This document shows, piece after piece, positions 1-12,200 of a DNA stretch of 64,000 bases (positions are counted from its first letter, which is position 1; every line of letters begins with the position of its first letter). The notes under the pieces were generated by a model. That model searched no databases. It was not told the origin of the DNA and saw only the letters and a program-made list of their open reading frames with translations. The DNA is from Sabethes cyaneus (taxonomy: Eukaryota; Arthropoda; Insecta; Diptera; Culicidae). Made by a program: the position numbers and the translations under genes. The stretch is taken from assembly GCF_943734655.1 (NCBI RefSeq), contig NC_071355.1, forward strand, positions 19,728,268 through 19,792,267. The letters are read 5' to 3'.

Positions 1-1060
1 TAATCCAAATAACGGACGTAAAAAGTGTGGACGGTAATTCAAATTTTGGATTGGAACGAGAGGACGTAACTCAAATTTTGGACGTCAAAAGAGAGGATGT
101 TAATTCAAATTTCGGACGTAAAAAAGTGGACGCTAAATCAAATTTCGGACGTAAAAAAGCAGACGTTAATTTAAATAACGGACGTAAAAAGAGTGGACGT
201 TAATTCAAATTTTGGATTAAAACGAGAGGACGTTAATTCAAATTTTGAATGTGAAAAAGTAGACGTTAATTTAAATACAAGACGTAAAAAGAGAGGACGT
301 TAGTTCAGATTCTGAACGTTAAAAGAGAGGACGTTAATTCAAATTTCGGACGTAAAAAGTTCGGACGTTAATTCAAATTTCGGACGTAAAAGGAGGGTAT
401 AAATTTAAATTTTGGTCATAAAAAGGGATGAACATTAATTCAAATTTCGGACGTAAAAAAGTGGACGAACTCAAATTTTGAACGTACGAAGAGAGCACTT
501 TAATTCAAATTTTGGACTTTAAAAGAGATGACATTAATTCAAATTTCGCACGTAAAAAAGTGGACGTTTATTCACATTTGGGACATAAAGAGAGGAGACG
601 GTAATTCAAATTTCCGACTTAAAAAGATAGACTAGAATTCAAATTTCGGACGTAATAAAGTGGACTTGAATTCAAATTTTGGACGTAAAAAGTGGACGTC
701 AATTCAAAAATCGGACGTAAACAGAGTGGACCGTAACTCAAATTGTGGACGTAAGAGGAGAGCACGGTAATTCAAATTTTAGACATTAAAAGAGATGACT
801 TTAATTCAAATTTCGGACGTAATAAAGTTGACGTCAATTCAAATATCGGACGTAAAAAAGTGGACGTTAATTCAAATTTCGGACGTAAAAAGTGCGGACG
901 TTAATTCAGATTGTGGATTAAGACGAGAGGACGTCAATTCAAATTTTGGTCGTTAAAAGAGATGACGTTAATTCAAATTTCGGACGTAAAAAAGTGGACG
1001 TGAAGAGAAATCACGTAAATTGACTGGACGTAAAAAGAGATTCTAGTTTATACATTTTCT
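1..1060. repeat. Degenerate ~34-bp satellite array
   Basis: About thirty imperfect copies of a unit of roughly 33-34 bp run from the window edge to near 1050. Each copy alternates a GGACGTAAAAAGAG-like half with a GGACGTTAATTCAAATTT-like half. Copies differ by point changes and small indels, so this is an old minisatellite or satellite rather than a clean tandem array. It probably continues to the left of the window. No open frame of note lies in it. Confidence 0.85.
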
Positions 1061-1520
1061 TGCAATTAATAAAAACATCATGTGTCTTCTTTGCATTATG
1101 GAAACTTATTTTCTTTAAAAAGTTGTATCTCAAAAGCATAAAACACGAATAAAAGAACATTTTCAATGTATTCGAGTTCATATTTGGACTTCAATCCAAT
1201 ATTCCTGAAGTGCTCATTAGAATAACTGAGCGCTGAGTACGGGAGATCTGCGCTTTCTTCTTTCTCCCCTCCCCTTATTTTTGTAGTGTAGACTGTACAA
1301 CTCCCCACACAGAAGAGGATCATGAGTAATAAGCTGTAATGTGCGCATCCATGAAGCTGGAGCGTGGTGGAGTTGGATGAAGGTTCCCTCGCTTTTTTCT
1401 TAATTGAATGGTTTTAATAAGAAGTTCAAAAGTTAATGTATTCTAAAAAATACTCTGTGGATTATACAAATGTTATAAAAGTCCATGATAAAAATAGTAT
1501 TATATCGACTGCGACATCTA
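1061..1520. other. Gene-free AT-rich stretch
   Basis: I see no coding region, RNA gene or clear repeat here. The sequence is AT-rich and short frames in it have no recognisable protein features. Confidence 0.5.
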
Positions 1521-2119
1521 CACTAGTTAACAAAATAAAACAAAAAGCGTGAACTCAGTAAACTGAAGGAGATTTTTCATGTAAAATTGGTCGCTGAATC
1601 CGAAAATGTGATCAGAAAAATTTAAAGTAGGATAGTTTTTGAGATATGCATTAAAGTTGAAATTTTGCTGAAAGAAAGAAAGTACATTAACATAAATGCA
1701 AATTTCTCCGGCTGCGATGCACCAATTTCAAATATCTTTTTCCCATATTGAAGAGGAGAAAATTTGCTATCGATTAGTTGAACTTCATTTTTCTGTAAGA
1801 ATAATAGTACAGTAGATATTTGAGAATTTGTTCACATCAAAACAAAAAAGAAAGCATTTTTTTGGAATAATTTCAACTTTATCAAAGGTTTTAGACAAGA
1901 TTAACGCATTTCAAAAATTTCATTTCATGTGGGTCTTAAAGGCCGATAAAAAAACAAAGAAATCATGGGGTTAATGATAACAATCGGTTGAAAATTGTAA
2001 AAGAATCTAATGCACTATCCTACTTTAAATTTTTCTGACCACATTTTCGGATTCAGCGGCTAATTTTTCATGAAAAATCACCTTCAGCATACTGAGTTCA
2101 TAAATGCTGTTAACTAGTG
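1521..2119. mobile_element. Foldback MITE-like element
   Basis: The left arm starts with CACTAGTTAAC at 1521 and the right arm ends with its reverse complement GTTAACTAGTG at 2119. Inside, about 1545-1635 is the inverted, diverged copy of about 2007-2100; both include a segment reading ATCCGAAAATGTG or its complement. The arms are about 110 bp and the loop about 370 bp. No transposase is present. The superfamily is unresolved because no certain target duplication is visible. Confidence 0.75.
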
Positions 2120-3264
2120 CTATCGGAGAATAATAAAGTCATTTTTGTCCAAAAAAACCGACGGTATCTAAGTTGAGCTATTTACCGTAAGAACAGCTGA
2201 CCTGTCGTATAATTGCCGACGACGTAGATCGTATAATTGCACAAGTATGTTTTCTCTTTTATACAATCTTCGCAGCCAGATCTCATCGATAACGGTGCCA
2301 TATAATAATGGTGCATCAAATGCGTTCTGGTGCCAAATGTGCTACGAATGTGTTCTCGTACCAAATACGAACCATTCGTAATAACAACTCGTACGGTGGG
2401 AGATAAGGCTGCAAATATTTTTAACGGCTACGGATATTTTTTCTAAAAATATAATGTTTTTAGTGTATAACAGAACTTACATTTTGTTAAGAGACGAATG
2501 AATTTTTCTGGTATAAATCCTTTCTAATAAACAAAAACAATCAACATTTTGCTAATACAACAAGTCGACTGATGCACTCATTTTTTATGAAGAATTTTTC
2601 TGATTAACAGTCTGAGGAGCGCCATAAAATGTTTAGTTTCTAATGTACGGAACTGTTAAGTTCAAGATCGATCTCGATCGATTTCTACAACTTAAGGGTC
2701 AATTCTTTACTCGTACTCTATTTATGAATTTCAATCATTCTATTTGTCTTATCACATGCAACATATTTTCATCACAGTACAAATCTATCAGTTTCCGTTG
2801 GATACACATCTTTGTTTGCAGAATTATTTCGTTCACTTTGTTTTGTCGGCATAATGTCATTTGGTAGAAAATCTGTTTTGAAAGCATCCGTTTGGCGGCC
2901 AATTAGGTCCAAAAATTCCAATTTCAACCAAAAATTCGATTTTGTTTTTAAACTAAAAGTTTAGTGGAAAGCGATTTCTTATCTCTTTTGTATCATACTT
3001 GCTACTGCTTTTCATCCGTTGTTCAACTTGGTTGCTGTTTCATAGTTTTCATAGCCTAGAAATGTTTTCTCGTCAAATTTTTTCAACGTATCATCAATAT
3101 TTTTCTAGTATTTCAATTTGGGACAAATTGAGATTCCTCTGCTGGTTCCGACAATCGTTTGCAGCTCAAAGCAAACAGCATACCAAATGGCCATTATGTG
3201 TTCAAGTGCGTCAGCAACATCCGTATGTTGAATAGTTTGAAATCAAAAAGTTTTTGTTTTGCGC
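2120..3264. other. 5' flank of the giant ORF; no gene seen
   Basis: AT-rich sequence without a convincing coding frame. The short frames at 2643-2867 and 2999-3235 (+) have no recognisable features. Promoter and 5' UTR or upstream exons of the gene that follows may lie here, but I see no clear TATA box or splice-site pair that I would commit to. Confidence 0.4.
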
Positions 3265-6200
3265 ATGGTTAAGTTCCGTATACTGTTAGCGTGTCCGATA
3301 TTGAAAGTGATCAACGTGTCCAACGGTCTATCGTTGTCCCTTTTCTATCTGCGAAACGACTACCGCCACCACCACCACCGGATCTTCGTCGCGACTGGGA
3401 GTGTAGGTCTGAACCACCGCCTCTATGCCACTATGTCCCCCAGTTACACTCATCGCAGCCACAGATATACCACGCCGCCGCAGCAGCGTCGGGCCTCAGC
3501 CGGGCCGCTGGGGCAACCGGGGGATCGCAGCAGTTCTATGGGGGAGACAACGGTCTCCTCCACCAGCCGGGAGAGTGTTTTATCGCCGGCGGGCATTCAC
3601 ATCAGGCGCTCTTCAGCAGCCCCGGCGCCGGGCCGCATGGGCCCATCGGGAACCAACAGCTCTCAATCCCACCATGCCACACTAGTCCTTTATAACAATA
3701 CGAGTACCTATTCGATGTCTAAGTCCGTCAGCACCGGAACCGACCTGTCGGACGATATTGCCGATAACATTATCTACTCGGACATTACCGATCTCTACCG
3801 TCGGGGCCAACGTTCCGATCGGCACGTCACCGTCGAAACCATGGCCAACGGGGGCGGTGAGAGCGCTAGTGCCGCCGAAGATGAGGAGGAAATTATGGAC
3901 GAGGTGTTAGATGAGAACGTTATTCGCCAAACGTACGTCGACGATGACGAAGACGAGGACGAGATCGACATCCGCTACGCTACGGCGACGCAGATCAAGG
4001 CGATGACGATCCCATCTGGCCCCTCGGCGGTAACTAATGTTATAAGCAATACCGTCGTCAGTGACGATCTCTACGCCACGGTAAACCGTAAATGTAAAAC
4101 CAACAAACAACAGCTACCACAATCACAACCAATACAAGCCACTACAACTGCTCACCACTCTGGTAAACATTTCAGTGATGAATTCATAGACGATAGTATT
4201 AGAAATTACAATAGCCATACCAATATAAGTAGCCACGTAAACGCGTCCAGTGTGGGTCAGCTCAACTCCACCAGCGGCGATATGTATGCGAAATCTTCAG
4301 CCCACTTCGACGAATATTACGGTGCCAATCGGTACTCCGACACATCGGACTACTTCAGCCACAGCCACAGCCAGCCGCACTATTCTCATTCGCCGAATTC
4401 TCACTCGTTAGCCACAACCATAACGCACAAGAACGGACTGACGGACGATGACGAACGCTACTCCTCGGCCCATCCACCGCCGGTTCATCCGAGAACTTCC
4501 CATTCGTTGCCACGGGCATCGGAGTTGTCCAAAATCGATTCCCTAGATTCGTCCTATAGCGGAGGGGCAGGTGATCCCCACTTTGTGGGTCATCACTCGC
4601 TCAGTAACCTGCCCAGTTCCTCCAAAGTAACCAGTGATTATCTGCACTATTCGACCCTGTTGAAAAACTCCGATGACGGCATGAACAGTAAGAAAACTTC
4701 CTCCGAACGGCTCGAGTATGAACTGTCGAACGCCAACCTCTACTCGACCGTTCAGTACAAGAACGACTACGGCGACCAGGATGACTTCGAGGACGAATAC
4801 GTCGGTGGCTATCCGGGTGGCGAAAACGGCATTGAGAAGGACGTCTGGCAGCGAAGCACCTCCTGCAAGGAGCTGTACGACTACAACTACGATGCGGCGG
4901 GAAGGTTAGATTTCACCATGCTCGAGCGAGAATTTCTGACTTCCGACCGCATCGATAGTCCGGTTACGCGTTACGACGATTCGCGACACTCGATGTACGT
5001 ACAGAAAAATCACTCCATGGATGTTAGCCAGGAGTTCCTGGCGGCGGACGTGAAAGTGTACTCGTCCAGCTACCCGGGAACGACCTACAATACGATTGAT
5101 CACAACAGCTATAAACGGCAGAATGGGAATTTCTATGCAAACTTTGAGTACGGATCGCAGGATGATATTTCCCACGATAGCTATGAACTGTTGGAGAAGT
5201 CCGATGATGATATCTATTGTAAGGTGCCGGGAGAGGCGCACACACGATCTTGCTCGTTGGATTCCGGGAACTACATTCCCACGGATGACGAGAGTGTTTC
5301 CGAGCATCATCAGTCACACCCGCTGGCCCGGTTCGCCAAGTATCGATCGAGTTTGGAGAACAAATCCAAAAGTACCGCCGATATTGATGATTTGGATGAT
5401 ATCTTTCTGATGGAGGATCCGAGGGATCTGCCACGGGAGAAGTTGTGCGTTAAATCCGACGGGAATTTCTACAAGCAGTTGAAGAAGTCGATGGGATCGA
5501 GGACGTCGAGTCCGGAGTCGCGCAGCGACTATTACGAGTCGAAGCTGTCCAAGAGTAGTGACTCTAGTAAGAAGTCGAAAGATAGTGTCTATCATACTGA
5601 CAGTAATAAGAAGTCGCGTGAAACGCTTAAAAGTAAGTCAGGGTCCGGTTTTAATTCGCGTACTTCCAGTCAGGATTCAAGGGATTCCTTCGGAATGGAT
5701 ATTTTGCTGACTAAAAACTATGAAATGCCGACGACTACCAGCAAAAAGGCTAAGTATCTTAGTAAACGCTTCGACAGCAGTTCCCGTAACTCCAGTCAAG
5801 ATTCTAAGAGCGATTACTACGATGCCAATGATCAAGCCATTGAGTTGGAAGATCTGGAGTCGGATGAGATCTATTCGCGCGTTAAGGTACATTCGCACGA
5901 CAACATCCCCGGAGAGGTCGGTGGAGTCGCAACTAAGAACGCCGCCGGCGGTACCGGGTTCTACGATAATCAAATTTACTCGTCCACATTCCCAAGCGCA
6001 CAGCCAAAGCCGGCAGGGAAGACAACATCCAACGTGACGTCCATTTCGTTGCAGAACGTCGAACTGGACCGCAACGCTCGCAGTTATTCATCGTACAAAT
6101 CTCCCGATCCGGTGGTACCTCAGGCTATGCCAAAACCAATCGACAAGCAACCTCCGAAGGCCACACACATCTGGCCGGAAGAAATCGAAGGCCTACCGAC

Positions 6201-9200
6201 TACGATCAGCAGTGAGAGCCAGCGGGTCGATCGTACCCGAGCTTTCCGCAGAAAGTCCGACAGTGAGAATATTTTCAGTTTCGATAAGGAGAAAATTGAG
6301 TCTCTAACCAGCAGTATGAATGATGAAACTCCGACGACTGCAATTCTGGTGGAAAGCAAGACGACAAAAACTAGTCCCGATTATCCGTTGACACCGGAGT
6401 TGTTGTCCGAGTTTGACAAACAGAAAATCGATTCTCCCCATATACTGCCGAAGCAGACACGTAAGGAAGAGTTGATGGCGAAAACTCACTTTGAAGAGTA
6501 CAACCCGAAGCTGATTCTGGACGCTCCGATTCCCGGTGTCCTAACCTACACCCATGCTACGGTTGAACGTACCAAATCCGATCCCAATTCCTTGGCCAAT
6601 CGTCCCCGTCTTGGTCCGAACTCTCGCCGTCACACGCTGATGCATCAGAAGTCGATCGATCTTACCCCGGCCGATTCCAGCGAGGAAGAATATCTGTACA
6701 AGCAAATCCCCAGTGCACCGCCGTTGTGTAAATCACACGGCAGTCACTTCGAAATCCCGCACAATTACGATATGAACATTCCGGCGGTCGAGTTACCTCC
6801 CAATGGGTTCGAGGTACCGAAGAGTTTCTTCGCAGACTACGACCGTCGGATGCATAAGGTGCTTAAAGATGACATTCCGTACGTACTCCATAAGAGACAT
6901 GTCATGAACGGAACGGCTCCCTCTCCCGGTTTGCAGGACAAGCAGCATCGTTACCCGAAACCAAAGAGTCCCAAATCTCCCAAGAGTCCGAAGTCTCCCA
7001 AATCACCAAAGTCCCCGAAAATTGAAACCCGGGATATGGCAACGCAGAAGGAGAACACCCTACGGGTGAAAGATGACTACGAACTGGAAACGACCGACAA
7101 CGGGCAGGGATTCCTCTTTACCCAAAATATTGATCTGTCCAAGGTTGATCCTGTCACCTTGGAGGTTGATAAATCTTCCCAAACTATTCAGCTAACAAGC
7201 CCAAAGCGAGATATAACGAAAAAGATGGATCCCCTAATGCTGGAGCAGCTGAACAGTAAGCTCAGCCAAATCGAAAGCGACTCCGCTACGAGCTCCCGAA
7301 CGGACAGCAATCCCCAAAAGCGCCTAGAACCGAAACCGGTCGAGCTTCCCTACCAAATCGAGAAGAAAAACACCGAACTAATGGTCCCGAAGCGGGTCGT
7401 CAAACCCCGCATGGCCCCGGTCAAAACCAAAACCGGAAAAGGCAAGAAAAACGCCAAAACTCGAATCACTTCCTTCTCATCGGACGACGAAAGCCTCGAC
7501 TCGGACGACGTCTTCGGTTCGGCGGAAGCGATGCCAACGAAGTTGGAGTTTTCTCCCCCTCAATCGCGCAAGGAAATCGAACCGATTCTGAAGCACGAAT
7601 CCAGCAAAATGGCTTCCAACGCTTGGGCTCGAGGTCAAACCATGAGTTCAACTGAGATCGAGGGTTCCCCGCCACAGTGTCGTAAACTAGCAGAGCTAGA
7701 AAGTCGCTACCATCAGAACGCAAATCTACAAACGCATCAGATGACCAGCACCGAATTGCGGCGAATTTCCGAACGATCCTTTTCGATCCCCAGCTCGGAA
7801 GACGAAGCCAAGCGGGAGGAATCCACCAAAGCGTACCACAAAGCGGAGAACATCCCTTCGCCGATCATCGAAAGCATCGAAATCCATCGAACGGACGACG
7901 AAATCTACGAAACGGCACGCGAGGACAATTCGGGGTTTGCCAAAGGGGGTCTAAAACTAAAGAAACTCAAAGAGGACGGCACGCTGGGAACGCTGACGAC
8001 GACGACGACAACACGGAAAGGTGAATCCAAGCTGTCCCCGTCGAAAACGAAACTGATCGAGGAAATGATCGACTCGTCGATCGTGATGCGCTCGAAGGGT
8101 CATGCGCCGATACTGTTCGCCCATGCTCGGTTGAATCTCAGCGAAGGTTCAGCGTTTGCGGCGCTTCAGCGCCAGAAAGCTACGCAGGATTCTCCGACCT
8201 CCGGTCGACGGGCGAAGAGTTTGGACACTCCGGTGATTTCCCTTCACAAACTACCGCCGATGAATGCTTTCTCCTCCAAAGATGACACCGTCGGTTACGA
8301 AGAGGAAGCCGAAGTGTTGGAGGTGAAGTCACTTCAGAAGAAGGATAATATTATAGAGGAGGAGTTGGACGAATCGGTGCATTCCTGTGCCGACGCAATC
8401 GTGGTGACCGATCCGAAGGCAACCCGCAAAACTTCCACGATCGAGGAGGAGGTTCGTATGGTTAAAATCGACGAAGACGAACTGGAGTTGTTGGATCGGC
8501 TGAAGTACATCGAAAAGATCGAACTGCAAGGGGTGAAGATCAAGGAAAAGCGTAAAACGAAAACCAAACTAAAAAGTGGGGATCAACTCATTTTGGAGAT
8601 TCCCAGGTACAAGTTTGAACCCTTTAGTTCGGGAAATAGTTCGATCAAAACGTCGCCGGCGATCAGCCGAGCGAGCAGCGTCGAGAGCACCGGGAAGGCC
8701 AAGCAGAAAACGGACAGTGGAACGCAGACCCCCACCGGGGGAGCCACGGCCGTGAAGCAAAAGTGTAAATCTACCAGTCCGAAGGGGTCGGAAAAGATTC
8801 CCCAGCCGAAGCGACGCGCTTCGGATGAGGTGAAGAAAACTTCCGCCAATGATATTCTGCGAACGAAAAGTCAGGAATCGCTCGGTAAGAAGAGTAGTGG
8901 AAAGGAGAAATCTAAATCGTTGGATAAAATGGAACTGAAGAGACTTGGCAGTAAGGAGAAAAAGTCCATTGAGGAGAGTGAACTGGAAAGAGCTCGGCGC
9001 AAGGAACGCCAGCAGAAGTTGTACGAATCGGCCATGAAACAAACCATTACCATGTTGAGTCCGGTCAAGGATCAGCTGCCGCAATTCCCTGCACCGGAGG
9101 ATAAAATTTCCGTTAAAACCGAGGGGGATAAAATCATCATTGATGCCGAGGTTAAATCGAAACCCGAAGATCTGGTCTTCATAGCGAAGGCACCGCGAAA

Positions 9201-12200
9201 GCTGGATTGTGGTTTGGCGAAAATTAGCCGAAGTTTTGAGGATCAGAAAAGTGTTGAAAAGTTGGATAAAGCCAGTCGGAGCTTTGACGATCGCAGCAAA
9301 TCGTTCGATGATCATTCCGATCGATCGGAACATGGAACCGCAGACGATAGCAGTAGTTTGGTGATAAAATCTCCCACTAAGCTGTCGAAGAGTCAGGAAT
9401 TGAAGCAACAGATCGAGGGTTCGGTTGTGCACAAAAAGATCGAAGGAAAGTCGAAGAGTTTGGAGAAAAAACCGGAGCCGCAGTACTTGGATATTGAGTA
9501 TAAGACGCGTAGTTTGGATCAGAACTATATCGATCACTATGGGGAGTCTAATTCACCGGATTCGGAGGGTAATTCTGGACACGGTAGAAAACAGGAGGTG
9601 GTGAAGGTTGACGTTCATCGGCCGAAGGCCGAGCCTTCCGAATCAGTTCGAATGCGAGATAGGAAGTCTACCGATAGTGATCCTAAAACGTCGGATCACT
9701 CCAGGTTCGATAAAGGTAAAAGCCTGGATGCCAATCTAGGTAATGGAAAGGATAAGGCACCGGCGATCGAGAGGAGGTCCCATTCGCAGCCGGATGAGTT
9801 TACCGGAGAGCTGGATATGCAGGATATAATTTCCGAGCGGCGGACGCTGGATTTGATGAAACGAAGATCGGAGGAGAGGACGTTGGATTACGGAAGTACT
9901 GTCTCTGATAACGATGAGAGGAAGTCATTTAGACAGGGAAGTGAGGAATCGTTGACTGAAGTTAGTGACATGAGGGGTGATCATAGAGAACCATATCTTC
10001 CCTGTCGGGTTCCTACAATAGAATACGAGGAACCTTCGTTGGAGGAGGATCTTGAACCGGAGCAGCAGGTAGAAATTAAACCATCGAAAAAGGAAATAAT
10101 GGGAAAGCTTGCTCTGGAACGGAGCAGAAGCGATGAAACCACTTCCTGGGTGACGATTGCCAGCGAAGAGTACACCGGAACGGACGGCATGGGTGCTCTG
10201 GAGATGGCGGAAGAAACCAACGGAATTAAGAAAATCGAAACACAAACAACCTTCGAAGATATACGCGATATAACGATGCCCGAATCGGAGGTGTCCACCT
10301 CGGATGTTACGGTTATTCAGACGAAAAGTAAGAGTAAATCGTCCGCCGATGCGAAATCCTTTGATCGCCCGCTGCCCAAGATACCGGAAAAAGGGAAAAA
10401 AGATAAATCTCCTCCGAAGGAGGAGCCAACGCCCACTGAGGAAGACGGTACAGGCAAGCAAGCTTCCCAAAGAAGAGGCGACTTTTTACGTCTGTCAATT
10501 GAGCGATCGCGAAGCTCTGACACCGGATCTAGTCGTGAGAATGAGAACAGTCCCGTGCGTCAGGATTCCAGCACGCCCCGTGGTAAAGGATCGCTGGATG
10601 AGGAGTCCAGTTTGAGCTGTTCCATAGCTCGTCCGTTGGGCATTTCCCAGGACATGGATTCGATGGATCACATCAAGTGTCACGAGCTGCGGGAAGCTAT
10701 GCTAAAGATGGAGGAGACTGAGGACGTCAAAGCGAAGAAGTCGTCTCCGACGTTGGAGAAGCAATGTCCGGTGGATTTGGGTTCCGGGTCGGAATTGGAC
10801 GTGGATACGGTTGAGGATCGAATTTCCCGGATTCTTCAGCGAGAGGAGAGTGAATCTAGCTCCGATAATGGTGCCCAGGCCCAGAAACCGAAGGTTGTAA
10901 AGCCAATACGAGCTACGTTGATGCACAAGAAGGTATGCCGGACAGCTCAGCCCAACGAGAAGCAGCAACAGCAGACCACTGCGGAGCTAAAGTCCGGGAC
11001 GCTGAAGTTGCTAAGCGCCGACGGCGATCGTAGCTCTTTGGAGTCGAAATCCAGCCTGGAGTCGAAGGGTTCGTTGGGATCGTTCGAAACCGAAAGCAGC
11101 TCCGGATCGCTTGGAGCTGCTCAACGCAAGGGTGACCTGCAGCAGAAGGAAGCCCTCTCGACGTGGAAACCGTTCCCGATCGAGAGTTCCGGTAGCTCGA
11201 GCGTAGAGGAAAACTGGATTCCACCGGATCAGGAGAGCTACGAAAGTTTCGATATAGCTACCGAGACGATCGAGCTGCAGAGGGTGGTTGCACCCGAACA
11301 GAAGGAGTCTTCACCGGATGAGCAGAAGGAAAGTGATTCCGATTTTCAGGATGAGCTAAATGATTTCCCGGCTACTTTTGGATATCCGGAGATGACTTCC
11401 ACACTCGGTATAAGTATTAATCCGGTGGATATTATGAATTATAGTACGTCTTTTGGGATTGGAAGAACTCTGTCGAGAATTTCGGAACGAAGCACCAATT
11501 CGGAGAAATCCAGTGCCGAGGATATTGAAGCGGAGAAATCAAGTCTGGAAGACTTGAGTGTTCAAGATGAATCAGCGATTTCCAGTGAACATCAAGCAAG
11601 TTTGAGTTCGGATCTGCACTCGAACTCGAATCAAGCCTACATCTCGGATGCTGACCGACGAACATCCGCGGAGATGCCGGATATACCATGTGATTCGGCA
11701 GCGGCAGAGCGACTCTCGGAAATCTACAAAAATAATGTCGTAAAGAATGGACGCTTCACCGTATCCAATCTAGGTGATGACGTAAAGAAAAGGCGAGATG
11801 AGAAACCAAACCTCCAGTGTATGTCGGCGGGTGGAAGTCAGGACTCGGAAGATTGGCCGCTGCCGGAGATTCCTTACGATAGTACCCCGATCGAGAGGTA
11901 TGATCCCAATTTTATTCCACCACATCCCGACAAGCCGTACCCTAAGCAGCACTGGGCTGGATCGGCGGCTACCGGACATTCCCAGGAATCCGACAATTGG
12001 CCAACTCCACCTTCTAGCATGCTGGAAACGCCGATAGTGGTGGAGAACGTTCAGACCTTCAGGGTTAGCGAGCCTCAACATCCAACTCAAGTGATGGTCG
12101 AATCATACACCGAACCTACGGGTGACGATGATTCCGATCCGGACTACGCCGAAGTCCCTGATGAGGCTCCCGAACCTCCCAGACGGGATTACCGTCCTGC

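Noticed and set aside
8569..9537. 322-codon minus-strand frame inside the giant ORF
   Set aside because: Shadow of the strongly biased coding frame on the plus strand (Leu/Arg/Phe-rich, complement of Lys/Glu/Ser codons).
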